A stretch of DNA of 60,050 nucleotides, from contig CAIUOP010000017.1 in NCBI GenBank assembly GCA_903900805.1, positions 1 through 60,050 on the forward strand, given 5' to 3'. This stretch comes from an uncultured beta proteobacterium. GTDB taxonomy: Bacteria > Pseudomonadota > Gammaproteobacteria > Burkholderiales > Burkholderiaceae. The notes below the pieces were generated by a model that searched no databases, was not told the origin of the DNA, and worked only from the letters and a program-made list of their open reading frames with translations. This document shows, piece after piece, positions 33,383 through 42,525 of this stretch. The first letter of the stretch is position 1, and each line of letters opens with the position of its first letter. The translations under genes were made by a program, and so were the position numbers.

Positions 33383-34498
33383 TTATTTACTCTTATTACC
33401 CACCGCAGTAGCACCAATGTTGTAATACAACTCATTAATTTGAGTCCAATAAGGTACTACGACACCAGCAAACTTTCTTTGAGAATCAAGAACTTCTTTG
33501 AAGAAGGGATTTTTTTCTGATTCACGTGTATACACCACTGAAGTTGCTTTTTGGAATGCAGTAAAAAACTCTTTTGGAGTGTTATGAACAGTAACTCCAT
33601 GATCTTTTTTGAGTTTTTCTAAGGCAACAGCATTACGATACACGTTAAATGTATAGGTTTCTGCAATTGTTGCAGAAACGGCCGTCTCAATTATTGCCTT
33701 TAAATCTGCCGGTAATTTATCCCAGTAGGTTTTATTGATCAATAGCTCAGCTACGTCGGTTGATTGATGTAAGCCTTGGAGATAGTAGTGCTTGAAGACA
33801 TTTTGGAAACCTAAGATCATGTCATCAGCTGGTCCGATCCACTCTGCAGCATCAATTACCCCACGCTGGGCAGCAGGAACAATTTCAGCGCCTGGCATTG
33901 CTACGGTTGTCAGCCCCATTTCTTTAAAGATCTCAGCAGTTAAGCCAGGAGGGGAGCGATACTTCATAGACTTCATATCATTGATTGAGTTAATAGGTTT
34001 CTTAAACCAACCAAATGGATCTGGCCCCATGGGTTGAATCATAAATGGCTTGATATTGGTTTTAAGAACTTCTGTAAAGAGGCGGTCATACAGTTGATCC
34101 CCACCACCATTTTTGAGCCAAGACATATGTGAAACTTGGTCTAAGCCAACGCCAGAGCCTGATGCCGGGTTAGAAAAGAGTGCTGCAGCCGAGTTTTTCC
34201 CGGACCAGTAGTGAGTCCATGCAAAGCCACCATCTACAACCCCTTTGTCAACAGCATCTAAAATACCAAAGGCGCCTACAACTGCGCCGTCAGGTAGAAC
34301 CTCAACTTTCATGCGACCATTTGACATTTTGTCAACACGCTCGCCAAAATTTTTCATTAATTCGAAATAAATACTTGCAGACGGAACGCCCGTCTGGATT
34401 TTCATCTTTATTGGACTGGACTGTGCGATAGCTACTCCAGATAACGCAACTGATAAAGCTGCAAACGCCAAAAAGCGTTTTGTTAATTTGATAAGCAT
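33383..34498 (-). CDS. dctP: TRAP transporter substrate-binding protein (DctP), probable sulfonate binder
   Basis: The 371-residue protein starts with a signal peptide (residues 1-26, ending VAIAQ) and has the DctP fold (PSASIYFELMKNFGERVDKMS, MSWLKNGGGDQLYDRLF, MKYRSPPGLTAEIFKEMGL with the arginine that clamps the ligand carboxylate). Length and motifs place it in the TakP-like branch for 2-oxo acids and related acids. It leads the operon dctPQM-BKACE-GMC-SulP. A -35/-10 pair and the sulfonate-type operator lie upstream, so it is likely induced with xsc and the sau genes. Ligand: perhaps isethionate, another hydroxysulfonate or an oxo acid. Confidence 0.88.
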   Translation of the reverse strand: MLIKLTKRFLAFAALSVALSGVAIAQSSPIKMKIQTGVPSASIYFELMKNFGERVDKMSNGRMKVEVLPDGAVVGAFGILDAVDKGVVDGGFAWTHYWSGKNSAAALFSNPASGSGVGLDQVSHMSWLKNGGGDQLYDRLFTEVLKTNIKPFMIQPMGPDPFGWFKKPINSINDMKSMKYRSPPGLTAEIFKEMGLTTVAMPGAEIVPAAQRGVIDAAEWIGPADDMILGFQNVFKHYYLQGLHQSTDVAELLINKTYWDKLPADLKAIIETAVSATIAETYTFNVYRNAVALEKLKKDHGVTVHNTPKEFFTAFQKATSVVYTRESEKNPFFKEVLDSQRKFAGVVVPYWTQINELYYNIGATAVGNKSK

Positions 34499-34563
34499 TT
34501 CGATCTCCTCTTCTCTTATGGGTCGAGTGTTTTTTTATCAACACCGTCTCAAGACAATACATG

Positions 34564-34590
34564 ATTCAATCTAACGGAACAAGATGTTTT
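34564..34590 (-). promoter_or_regulatory. Sulfonate-regulon operator in front of dctP
   Basis: On the minus strand the site reads AAAACA-TCT-TGTTCC (34590 to 34576) and continues GTTAGATTGAAT (to 34564). It differs from the xsc site in only two positions over the last 18 bases. It lies between the predicted dctP promoter and the start codon, suiting a repressor. Confidence 0.65.
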
Positions 34591-34611
34591 TCCCTTAGGT
34601 AAAAAACACTA

Positions 34612-34640
34612 CTAATACGCTTAAATTCTTTAATGTTCAA
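34612..34640 (-). promoter_or_regulatory. Predicted promoter of dctP
   Basis: On the minus strand TTGAAC (34640-34635) and TATTAG (34617-34612) are spaced by 17 bases. The -35 box is part of the perfect 17-base palindrome GTTCAACTCAGTTGAAC (34635-34651), so a second regulator may compete with RNA polymerase here. Confidence 0.5.
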
Positions 34641-34651
34641 CTCAGTTGAAC
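34635..34651. promoter_or_regulatory. Palindromic site overlapping the dctP -35 box
   Basis: GTTCAAC-TCA-GTTGAAC is a perfect inverted repeat with 7-base arms and 3-base centre. Its letters differ from the RAAACA-N3-TGTTCC operator, though spacing is the same. It may serve a second regulator. Confidence 0.45.
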
Positions 34652-34759
34652 GAAAAATAAGCAATTTCTGTAAAATGTGGAACTTAAGCTCAAAAAATTA
34701 GTGCGCTGCAATATTAGTGACTATTTGATTTCTAAAAAGGAAAGTGCGACCCCTCATAA

Positions 34760-34876
34760 ATAGTTTTACTGGGCGCTAAAGAGGGTGCAATCGTAAGTAA
34801 TGCCTATGAGGCATCTGTCAAAGAACCAGAAGAGCCAGAATTATCCAAAGAGGTTTACTTTGAGATTGAAGACTAA
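34760..34876 (+). pseudogene. Possible C-terminal relic of an unrecognised gene
   Basis: Between dctP and fpr (411 bases without a gene) a plus-strand frame from 34760 to TAA at 34874-34876 encodes about 38 residues with a protein-like acidic end (EASVKEPEEPELSKEVYFEI). There is no usable start codon; a stop lies directly upstream. I do not recognise the family. The rest of this gap holds the dctP promoter, the operator and the palindrome described separately. Confidence 0.3.
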
Positions 34877-34909
34877 GATCGTAATGTCTATTTCTTACTG
34901 CGCTAGAGA

Positions 34910-35686
34910 TTACTTCTCCACGAATGCACGCTCAAATACATAGTCACCCAGTTGACCTAAGCTCGGGGATACCTTAAAGCCTTTGGCATCGAGCATCTCG
35001 GAGGTTTCTTTAAGCATAGACGGGCTGCCACAAATCATCGCTCGATCTACTGTTTGGTCTAGTGGTGGCAAGCCAATATCTTTAAATAGCTGACCAGATT
35101 CGATTGCAGTAGTAAGGCGGCCGGTGTGCTTAAAAGCTTCACGAGTTACCGTTGGGTAATAGATGAGTTTTTCACGAATAATCTCGCCGATGTATTCATC
35201 TTGAGTGAGCTCATTCTTAATGTACTCACCGTAAGCCAACTCACTGACTAAGCGGACGCCATGAATCAAAACTACTTTTTCAAACTTATCATAGGTTTCT
35301 GGGTCACGAATGATGCTCATAAATGGAGCAAGTCCAGTTCCGGTGCTAAAGAGGTAAAGATGCTTACCGGGATTTAAGTCGTCAATCACTAAGGTCCCAA
35401 CGGACTTCTCGCTCACAAGGATAGGATCGCCCACCTGAATTTTCTGCAAACGTGATGTTAATGGACCATCTTGAACTTTAATGCTTAAGAATTCAAGATG
35501 CTCAGCATAGTTTGGACTGGCAACGCTATACGCTCTAACCAAAGGTTTGCCATCAACCTCAAGGCCAATCATTAAGAAGTGACCAGTGCGAAAACGCAAG
35601 CCTTTATTGCGAGTAGTAGTAAAGCTAAAAAGGGTGTCATTCCAATGGTGAACAGTAAGAACGGTTTCGGTGTTATATGCGGCCAT
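34910..35686 (-). CDS. fpr: Ferredoxin/flavodoxin-NADP+ reductase
   Basis: The 258-residue FAD protein matches bacterial Fpr: FAD-binding RAYSVASPNYAEHLEF, the phosphate loop SVGTLVID, the NADPH-binding FSTGTGLAPFMSIIRD, and a C-terminus YVFERAFVEK typical of the subclass I bacterial enzymes with short extended tail. It exchanges electrons between NADPH and ferredoxin or flavodoxin in the cytoplasm, in iron-sulfur and oxidative-stress physiology. It lies 66 bases downstream of lysS, possibly with its own promoter. Confidence 0.92.
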   Translation of the reverse strand: MAAYNTETVLTVHHWNDTLFSFTTTRNKGLRFRTGHFLMIGLEVDGKPLVRAYSVASPNYAEHLEFLSIKVQDGPLTSRLQKIQVGDPILVSEKSVGTLVIDDLNPGKHLYLFSTGTGLAPFMSIIRDPETYDKFEKVVLIHGVRLVSELAYGEYIKNELTQDEYIGEIIREKLIYYPTVTREAFKHTGRLTTAIESGQLFKDIGLPPLDQTVDRAMICGSPSMLKETSEMLDAKGFKVSPSLGQLGDYVFERAFVEK

Positions 35687-35752
35687 AGGTGCTTGTAAAT
35701 GAAATGGTTCGCCTTAGCAAAGCCATGATTATAGTATTTTGTTTGCTTCTAA

Positions 35753-37309
35753 TTACTCTTCTTCACGACGCAAATGGGGGAACAAAATTACATCTCGAAT
35801 ATTAGGAGAATCTGTGAGGAGCATGACTAAGCGGTCGATACCGATACCGCAACCACCCGTTGGGGGCATGCCATATTCTAGTGCGCGGATGAAGTCGTGA
35901 TCGAAGTACATTGCCTCCTCATCGCCCGCTTCTTTTTGTGCTACTTGCTTGCGGAAACGATTGGCCTGATCTTCAGCATCATTGAGTTCTGAGAAGCCAT
36001 TGGCAATTTCACGACCAGTAATGAAGAGTTCAAAGCGCTCAGTAACACCTGGGCGGGTATCAGATTCTCTAGCGAGTGGACTCACTTCGATTGGGTAATC
36101 GATGATGTAAGTTGGCTCCCAGAGATGCTCTTCAGCGACCAATTCAAATAAAGCGAGTTGAAGGGCGCCAAGACCAGCATTCTTGAGGGCTGGAGAGTCT
36201 GGATTCTCACCACCTTTTTTCAGTTCAGCACGAATGAAATCCGCATCCTCTAATTGAGCTGCTTGATAGGTCTTATTAGACTGTGGTCCGTACTTCAGGA
36301 TTGCTTCAGTAATCGTTAAGCGCTGGAATGGCTTGCTTAAGTCAAGTTCACGACCTTGATGAGTCAGGGTTGCAGTGCCTTGTGCATCCATCGCCGCCGC
36401 ACGAATCAATCCTTCTGTGAAGTCCATGAGCCAACGGTAATCGGTATAGGCTGCGTAGAACTCCATCATCGTGAATTCTGGATTATGACGTGGGCTGACA
36501 CCTTCGTTACGGAAGTTACGATTAATTTCAAAGACGCGCTCAAAGCCGCCAACTACCAAACGCTTGAGATAAAGCTCAGGTGCGATACGCAAAAACATTT
36601 GCATGTCTAAAGCATTGTGGTGGGTAGTAAATGGTTTTGCTGTAGCGCCACCAGGAATCGGGTGAAGCATAGGCGTTTCAACTTCCATGAAGTCCGCAGC
36701 AAGCATGTGACGACGTAATGAAGCGATTGCATTGCTACGAGCTTTAAATGTATTACGACTTTCTGGATTAACAATCAGATCTACATAGCGCTGACGATAT
36801 TTAGTTTCCAGATCAGAGAGGCCGTGGAATTTATCTGGTAAAGGGCGTAATGACTTGCTCAGCAAGCGTAAGTTGCTGCACTCAACTGATAATTCACCTT
36901 TATTAGTCTTAAAAAGATTGCCCTCAGCAGAAATGAAGTCACCCATATCCCAATGTTTGAAGGCGCCATGGGTATCAGCACCACTCAGTTCATCGCTGAT
37001 ATAGAACTGAATTTGACCGCTACGATCTTGAATGGTGGCAAAGCTGGCTTTACCCATCACGCGTTTAAGTACCATGCGGCCAGCAACTTTGACATGCACT
37101 TTCTTGGCAGCAAGCTCTTCTTTAGTGAGACTGTCGTAGTGGGTATGCAGATCGGCAGCGAGATGAGTCGGAACAAAATCATTTGGGAAGGCAATGCCAC
37201 CTTCGCGCAGCTTTGCGAGTTTTTCACGGCGCTCTGCAATGATGTGATTTTCATCGACAGCTTCAGTTGCTGGTGCTTGGTTGGCGCTTGGATTCGTTTT
37301 ATCGTTCAT
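35753..37309 (-). CDS. lysS: Lysyl-tRNA synthetase, class II
   Basis: The 518-residue protein contains the N-terminal OB-fold anticodon-binding domain (about residues 60-180: [20 protein letters not shown]) and the class II catalytic core with motif 2 ([19 protein letters not shown]) and motif 3 ([14 protein letters not shown]) near the C-terminus. It charges tRNA-Lys. The first about 50 residues are a short flexible extension. It follows prfB after 12 bases, the usual neighbour pair in proteobacteria. Confidence 0.96.
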   Translation of the reverse strand: MNDKTNPSANQAPATEAVDENHIIAERREKLAKLREGGIAFPNDFVPTHLAADLHTHYDSLTKEELAAKKVHVKVAGRMVLKRVMGKASFATIQDRSGQIQFYISDELSGADTHGAFKHWDMGDFISAEGNLFKTNKGELSVECSNLRLLSKSLRPLPDKFHGLSDLETKYRQRYVDLIVNPESRNTFKARSNAIASLRRHMLAADFMEVETPMLHPIPGGATAKPFTTHHNALDMQMFLRIAPELYLKRLVVGGFERVFEINRNFRNEGVSPRHNPEFTMMEFYAAYTDYRWLMDFTEGLIRAAAMDAQGTATLTHQGRELDLSKPFQRLTITEAILKYGPQSNKTYQAAQLEDADFIRAELKKGGENPDSPALKNAGLGALQLALFELVAEEHLWEPTYIIDYPIEVSPLARESDTRPGVTERFELFITGREIANGFSELNDAEDQANRFRKQVAQKEAGDEEAMYFDHDFIRALEYGMPPTGGCGIGIDRLVMLLTDSPNIRDVILFPHLRREEE

Positions 37310-37321
37310 ATTGGTGAGTAA

Positions 37322-38426
37322 TTAAACGCCCTGTTTCAGGCTAGCTTCAATAAAAGCATCCAGATCTCCATCCAACACCTTTTGGGTATTGGAGATCTCG
37401 ACGTTGGTACGTAAATCTTTAATGCGGCTTTGATCCAAAACATAAGAGCGGATCTGATGGCCCCAACCTACATCTGTTTTGCTCGCCTCTAACTTATCTT
37501 GCTCTACACGACGCTTTTGCATCTCATGTTCGTATAAGCGTGACTTTAGCATCGTCATAGCTTCAGCGCGGTTACGGTGTTGGCTGCGGTCATTCTGACA
37601 CTGAACCACGATTCCGGTTGGCAAGTGTGTGAGACGTACAGCAGAGTCTGTTTTATTAATATGCTGACCACCTGCACCAGAGGCGCGGTAGGTATCAGTG
37701 CGAATATCGGCTGGATTGACTTCAATCTCTATGGAGTCATCAATCTCAGGATAGACATAAATTGAGGCGAAAGAAGTATGGCGCCCATTAGAAGAATCAA
37801 ATGGCGACTTGCGCACTAAGCGGTGAACACCAGTTTCAGAGCGGAGATGGCCGTAGGCATACTCTCCATCGACTTTGATAGTTGCGCTTTTGATGCCAGC
37901 AACATCACCATCAGATTCCTCAAGAATTTCTGTTTTGTAGCCTTTACGTTCGCAATACTTGAGATATTGACGGAAGAGCATACTAGCCCAGTCACAAGCT
38001 TCTGTACCACCCGCACCGGCTTGAATATCAATAAAGCAATTGCATGAGTCCATTTCATTATGGAACATGCGGCGGAACTCTAGATCACCAATGATCTTGC
38101 TGTAAGTCTCTACGTCTTCCTCAATCGCTGCAATTGTGTCGAAATCATCCTCCTCTTTAGCCATATCAAATAGCTCAAGAGCGCTGGTAATGTTGGTATT
38201 TAAATTGGTTAAAGTAGCAACTACGCCATCGAGCAATTTCTTCTCTTTGCCAAGTGCTTGTGCCTTCTTTTGATCATCCCAAATGGTGGGATCTTCCAGA
38301 ATGGAGTTAACTTCGGTAAGACGACGTGACTTTACTTCGAAGTCAAAGATACCCCCGAAGAGCTTGCTCACGGGTGAGCAGGTCGGACAAGGTATTTGAA
38401 ATAGTGTTTAGTTGTTCAGCTTCCAT
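37322..38426 (-). CDS. prfB: Peptide chain release factor 2, programmed +1 frameshift
   Basis: RF2 ends translation at UGA and UAA; the GGQ motif is in [17 protein letters not shown] and the SPF recognition motif in [12 protein letters not shown]. The gene starts at ATG 38426 (MEAEQLN...), runs 27 codons to the shift site CTT-TGA-C (38348-38342), then continues +1 from GAC at 38344 to the stop at 37322; base 38345 is skipped. A GGGGG stretch just before the site acts as the internal ribosome-binding sequence. Total length about 367 residues is normal. The frame after the shift, if called alone, would seem to begin at 38371. A small hairpin (CCCCT/AGGGG) lies next to the start codon, 38427-38445. 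Confidence 0.96.
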
Positions 38427-38460
38427 CCCCTAATTATAAGGGGGTTATTGCACTTGCCCT

Positions 38461-40221
38461 TTAGGCTCCAAGACCCTCGTCATGTGCCTCAATCATAAGC
38501 TGGACGCGGGCTTGCCCTTGATAGCGGTCGGTTACCAAGCGGTAGGCCAATTTGGCTTTGGCTGGGAGGCTTTGGGTGCGGTTGAACCAAACAGCGCTCA
38601 GAGGCTTGTTGCCCATCTTGTCCTCGGCCATCCCAATAGGACGAAGCGTTAGGCGGAGGTGCTTGTCTTTCATGAGACTTTGCTGGGCAATCTCGAATTC
38701 CCCATAAAAAACCGGTTGCGGAAATCCTTGACCCCAAATTTCTTGCGCAAGCAGATCACCAATTTCAGGGGTGAACTCGGAGGCTTGAAGAGCGCCATCA
38801 TGGGAATGGCGACGTTCTAATAGCTCATCTGTCAGCAAGCTGCTCGCCACTTCCTGAAAACAGGCATCAAACTTTTCAAAATCACTTTTGCGAATCGTTA
38901 AACCTGCAGCCATCGCATGGCCACCAAATTTCAGAATAAGGTCAGGTTCGCGTTTAGAAACGATATCTAAAGCATCGCGTAAATGAAAGCCGGTTAATGA
39001 TCTGCCAGAACCACGCAATTCCTCTCCTGTGCTGCTATCAGCTGGAGCAAAAACAATAGCAGGGCGATTGAAGCGCTCTTTTAAGCGTGAAGCCACAATG
39101 CCGACAACACCTTGATGCCATTCTGGATTCCAAAGGCAGATGCTGGAGCGCTGCGCTATTGTTCCGGCTAATTGATCTTCTGCAAGATGAGCAAGAGCTG
39201 CCTCTTGCATACCTGTTTCAATCACACGACGTTCACGATTAATGCGATCGAGCTCTTGCGCAATCATCATCGCTTCATCAAGATTATCCGTTAGCAGTAA
39301 GCGAATACCTAAAGTCATATCCGCTAAGCGCCCAGCAGCGTTGAGACGTGGGCCAATAGCAAAGCCTAAATCAAAAGTATTAGCCTTGCGAGGATCTCGA
39401 ACGGCTACTTGAAACAAGGCTTGTATTCCAGGTTGAGATACACCAGCTCGAATGCGTTTCAAACCATTAGAAACCAGTACACGATTATTGCGATCAAGTT
39501 GCGCTACATCAGCAACAGTACCTAGAGCAACAAGGTCTAATAAATTCTCGACTTTAGGTTGAGTTTCATTAGTAAATTTCCCACGTTTACGAAGTTCTGC
39601 ACGTAATGCCACTAATAGATAAAACATCACGCCAACTCCTGCAAGCGCTTTGCTGGGAAAGGTGCAACCAGGTTGATTAGGATTGACAATGGCTGTAGCC
39701 TTGGGAAGGCGATCGCCAGGTAGGTGATGGTCGGTAACGATGACTTCCATGCCCAATTCACGTGCGCGGTCTACGCCAGCTTCACTTGCAATGCCGTTAT
39801 CAACAGTAATAAGATATTTAGGCTTTGGGCTTTGCTCAGCAGCAAGCTCGACTACTTCAGGGGTGAGACCATAGCCCATGGTGAAGCGATTTGGGACTAG
39901 AAAGTGAATAGGAGTCTCGAAACCACCGAGCATCCGTAAGCCCCTTAAGCCAACTGCGCAAGCAGTAGCGCCATCACAGTCATAGTCAGCCACGATGAGC
40001 ATCGGCTCTTTTCGTTCAAGGATATCCGCTAACAAAGATGCCGTACTAATGCAATTCTTAAGCTCTGTTGGTGAGAGTAATTGCTTTAAGTCGAGTGAGA
40101 GTTCTTCGGGAGACTCAAGACCTCGGGCTGCATAGAGTCTGGCAAGCAATGGATGAAGGCCACTTTGTTGCAACCAGGTGGCAGTGCGTTCTGAGAAGGG
40201 GCGTTGTGAAAATAGACCCAT
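38461..40221 (-). CDS. recJ: Single-stranded-DNA-specific exonuclease RecJ
   Basis: RecJ digests single-stranded DNA 5' to 3' in recombination and repair. The 586-residue protein has the DHH phosphoesterase motifs: VADYDCDGATACAVGL, VTVDNGIASEAGVDRARELGMEVIVTDHHLPGD (split by the DHH), and LGFAIGPRLNAAGRL; the DHHA1 block FGGHAMAAGLTI follows. I start it at ATG 40221, whose A overlaps the stop of the upstream gene (TAATG), giving the usual N-terminus SQRPFSERTATWLQ; an 18-codon upstream extension lies within the upstream gene. It is followed by prfB after 34 bases. Confidence 0.95.
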   Translation of the reverse strand: MGLFSQRPFSERTATWLQQSGLHPLLARLYAARGLESPEELSLDLKQLLSPTELKNCISTASLLADILERKEPMLIVADYDCDGATACAVGLRGLRMLGGFETPIHFLVPNRFTMGYGLTPEVVELAAEQSPKPKYLITVDNGIASEAGVDRARELGMEVIVTDHHLPGDRLPKATAIVNPNQPGCTFPSKALAGVGVMFYLLVALRAELRKRGKFTNETQPKVENLLDLVALGTVADVAQLDRNNRVLVSNGLKRIRAGVSQPGIQALFQVAVRDPRKANTFDLGFAIGPRLNAAGRLADMTLGIRLLLTDNLDEAMMIAQELDRINRERRVIETGMQEAALAHLAEDQLAGTIAQRSSICLWNPEWHQGVVGIVASRLKERFNRPAIVFAPADSSTGEELRGSGRSLTGFHLRDALDIVSKREPDLILKFGGHAMAAGLTIRKSDFEKFDACFQEVASSLLTDELLERRHSHDGALQASEFTPEIGDLLAQEIWGQGFPQPVFYGEFEIAQQSLMKDKHLRLTLRPIGMAEDKMGNKPLSAVWFNRTQSLPAKAKLAYRLVTDRYQGQARVQLMIEAHDEGLGA

Positions 40222-41216
40222 TAGAGAATAATTTCTTTCCAGTTGAGAGGTTCTGCTTTTTTCCAGAAGGCCCAAGATTTTTTATAAAGATCTTTAGCTT
40301 TGAAAATACGTTCGCGCGTTTTTCCTTTTGGGAAATCGATGATGAGTACTTCATCTAGTTCTTTATTCATCAGTGCTGCACTTAATGCTGGCCAGATAGT
40401 TTCGACTTGCTCAAGCCAAGCAAAAGATCCCGCTGCCGCTTCAATATTGAATTCGTTTGAGTGAGCTATATTGCATAGCTTTGCCAATCCTGCTAGAAGG
40501 GGATGTGACCCATAGAGGCAGTTTGATTGTTGAACTGCCTGGGGCGCTTGCACATCACTCAATTTACCAATGCCGCTAATCCATAAGGAGTTGATACTTG
40601 GCATACCACCTTGTTCTCGTTCTTCATTGACGGAGCTAATATGCCAGAGCATCTGAATTTCGTTTTGTAATTTACGCCAACGCTTTGCAATGCCATCCTC
40701 ATTTGTATCGCGTGGCATCCACCAATCAATATTGCGACCATGCGCTTGATCGACGCTATAGCTCGCTAAGCTCGCAAAAGGACCTGCTGGAATGAACCAG
40801 TAGTGCTGCCCCTCAAACAGAATAGAGCTTTGAAAATCTTCCTCAATAAAGGGTAGAGCGGCTTTCAGAAGTTCAGTAGATTCAGTTTGTGTCAGATCGA
40901 TCTGGTTTTGCCCCATCAAAATAAGATGATCGCGTGTCGCATGCAGATGAATAGGTTGTAGGCAGGCAACGGCTTCAGAGGGATTCACGGCTTGCGATGT
41001 TTGTCCTAACAATAAGACTGGTGCTAGCGGTACATGGCTCCCTAGTAAAAAACGCTCATGAGGCAGTCCTTTGACTGGACGATCACCCAAAGCCGGCTCT
41101 TCCTCGGAATCCAAAGCATCCTCACCTGACAACATCAGGGTAAAGCGCCGCAGCGTGCTCTGAGAGCTGGGGGAGGATGGGGAATTTACAGTCATTTCCC
41201 TGATTTTAGGTGGCAT
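40221..41216 (-). CDS. Conserved protein of the RpfE/phosphoglycerate-mutase-like type, function unknown
   Basis: This 331-residue soluble protein is the recJ-linked protein seen in betaproteobacteria that is sometimes called a cofactor-independent phosphoglycerate-mutase-like or RpfE-type protein. I see no metal-binding phosphatase motifs, so that name is doubtful. Recognisable segments are LQPIHLHATRDHLILM, WFIPAGPFASLASYSVDQAHGRNIDWWMPRD and LLIDFPKGK-like VLIIDFPKGKTRERI. It is translationally coupled to recJ by TAATG and divergent from lolC, which suggests a housekeeping role. An internal Met at 41195 is an alternative start. Confidence 0.7.
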   Translation of the reverse strand: MPPKIREMTVNSPSSPSSQSTLRRFTLMLSGEDALDSEEEPALGDRPVKGLPHERFLLGSHVPLAPVLLLGQTSQAVNPSEAVACLQPIHLHATRDHLILMGQNQIDLTQTESTELLKAALPFIEEDFQSSILFEGQHYWFIPAGPFASLASYSVDQAHGRNIDWWMPRDTNEDGIAKRWRKLQNEIQMLWHISSVNEEREQGGMPSINSLWISGIGKLSDVQAPQAVQQSNCLYGSHPLLAGLAKLCNIAHSNEFNIEAAAGSFAWLEQVETIWPALSAALMNKELDEVLIIDFPKGKTRERIFKAKDLYKKSWAFWKKAEPLNWKEIIL

Positions 41217-41262
41217 TTAGGTATTCCATCAGTTTGGCTTGGTAATTCACTAAACTGTGGCT

Positions 41263-42525
41263 ATGTTGAGACTTCCTATAGAGCTAGAAATTGGCCTGCG
41301 CTACACCCGATCCAAGCGTCGCAAGACGGTGGGTAAGCGCGATGGCTTCCTATCTTTCATTTCAGGAATCTCGACCGCAGGTATTGCCCTAGGCGTTGCC
41401 TCCCTGATTGTTGTCCTTTCAGTCATGAACGGTTTCCAGAAGGAAGTTCGTGACCGCATGCTATCTGTTCTCTCCCATGTAGAAATTACTGCACCAGAAG
41501 GCTTGGCTAATTGGGAGCCAGTTGCTCTTAAGGTTGCTGCCCAACCACATGTAGTGGGCGTAGCACCAATGGTGAGCTCTCAAGGTTTACTTAGTCGCGA
41601 CAATATCATGCGCGGTGTCAGTATCCGGGGCATAGCACCTAGTGATGAAGGAAAAGTCTCTGATCTGCCAAAACAATTCGTTGCTGGCAGCATTGATGAT
41701 CTTAAGTCCGGTAGTTTTGGTGTTGCTCTCGGCGCTCAACTTGCAGCACTCGTCGGCGCACATGTTGGTGATCGCATTAAGTTAATTGTTCCTGAGAGTG
41801 ATTTAACACCGGCAGGTGCAATGCCACGCATGCGTACGCTACAAGTAGTGGGCATTGTGGATAGCGGTCATTATGAATACGACAGCTCTTTGGCAATCAT
41901 GCATTGGAAAGACGCTGCTGCCTTACTGCGCTTGCAAGATCCGTCTGGCTTACGTGTGAAAATAGACGATATGCAGCGTGCACCTGAAATTGCCAATCAA
42001 TTGGCTGCAGTAGTGCCCCAAGCTTTATGGGTAACGGATTGGTCACGCTCAAATCGCAATTGGTTTGCTGCAGTTCAAACTGAAAAGAAGATGATGTTTA
42101 TCATCCTGACTTTAATTATTGCTGTGGCGGCGTTCAATCTAGTATCTACATTAGTGATGACCGTGAATGAGAAGCAAGCTGATATTGCTATTTTGAGAAC
42201 AATGGGTGCGAGCCCTGGCTTGATTCAAAGAATCTTTTTAATCCAAGGTCTAGCTATTGGCATTCTTGGCTCTTTATCAGGTGTTGGTTTAGGTTTACTC
42301 ATTGCACTCAATATCGATGTCATCGTTCCTGCGATCGAAGCAATCTTCCGCGTACGTTTCTTGCCGCGTGAGATTTACTTTATTAGCGAGTTGCCTTCAG
42401 ACGTTAGGCTGAGTGATGTAGTCACCGTCGGATTGATGGCATTTGGTTTATCGGTATTAGCCACTCTCTATCCAAGTCGACGTGCCGCCAAAGTGCAGCC
42501 TGCGGAGGCACTCCGTTATGAGTAA
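41263..42525 (+). CDS. lolC: Lipoprotein-releasing ABC transporter permease LolC/LolE
   Basis: The 420-residue protein has the LolCE layout: first helix near residues 30-55 ([24 protein letters not shown]), a large periplasmic domain, and three C-terminal helices (for example [21 protein letters not shown]). The [21 protein letters not shown] and [15 protein letters not shown] end is characteristic. With LolD it frees lipoproteins from the inner membrane for LolA. A single permease gene is present, so it likely acts as a homodimer (LolF type). ATG at 41263 is chosen; a GTG lies two codons upstream. lolD overlaps the end by 8 bases. Confidence 0.94.
   Translation: MLRLPIELEIGLRYTRSKRRKTVGKRDGFLSFISGISTAGIALGVASLIVVLSVMNGFQKEVRDRMLSVLSHVEITAPEGLANWEPVALKVAAQPHVVGVAPMVSSQGLLSRDNIMRGVSIRGIAPSDEGKVSDLPKQFVAGSIDDLKSGSFGVALGAQLAALVGAHVGDRIKLIVPESDLTPAGAMPRMRTLQVVGIVDSGHYEYDSSLAIMHWKDAAALLRLQDPSGLRVKIDDMQRAPEIANQLAAVVPQALWVTDWSRSNRNWFAAVQTEKKMMFIILTLIIAVAAFNLVSTLVMTVNEKQADIAILRTMGASPGLIQRIFLIQGLAIGILGSLSGVGLGLLIALNIDVIVPAIEAIFRVRFLPREIYFISELPSDVRLSDVVTVGLMAFGLSVLATLYPSRRAAKVQPAEALRYE

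Noticed and set aside
40222-40275. 18-codon upstream extension of recJ
   Set aside because: It lies within the upstream gene; the TAATG coupling at 40221 gives the expected RecJ N-terminus.
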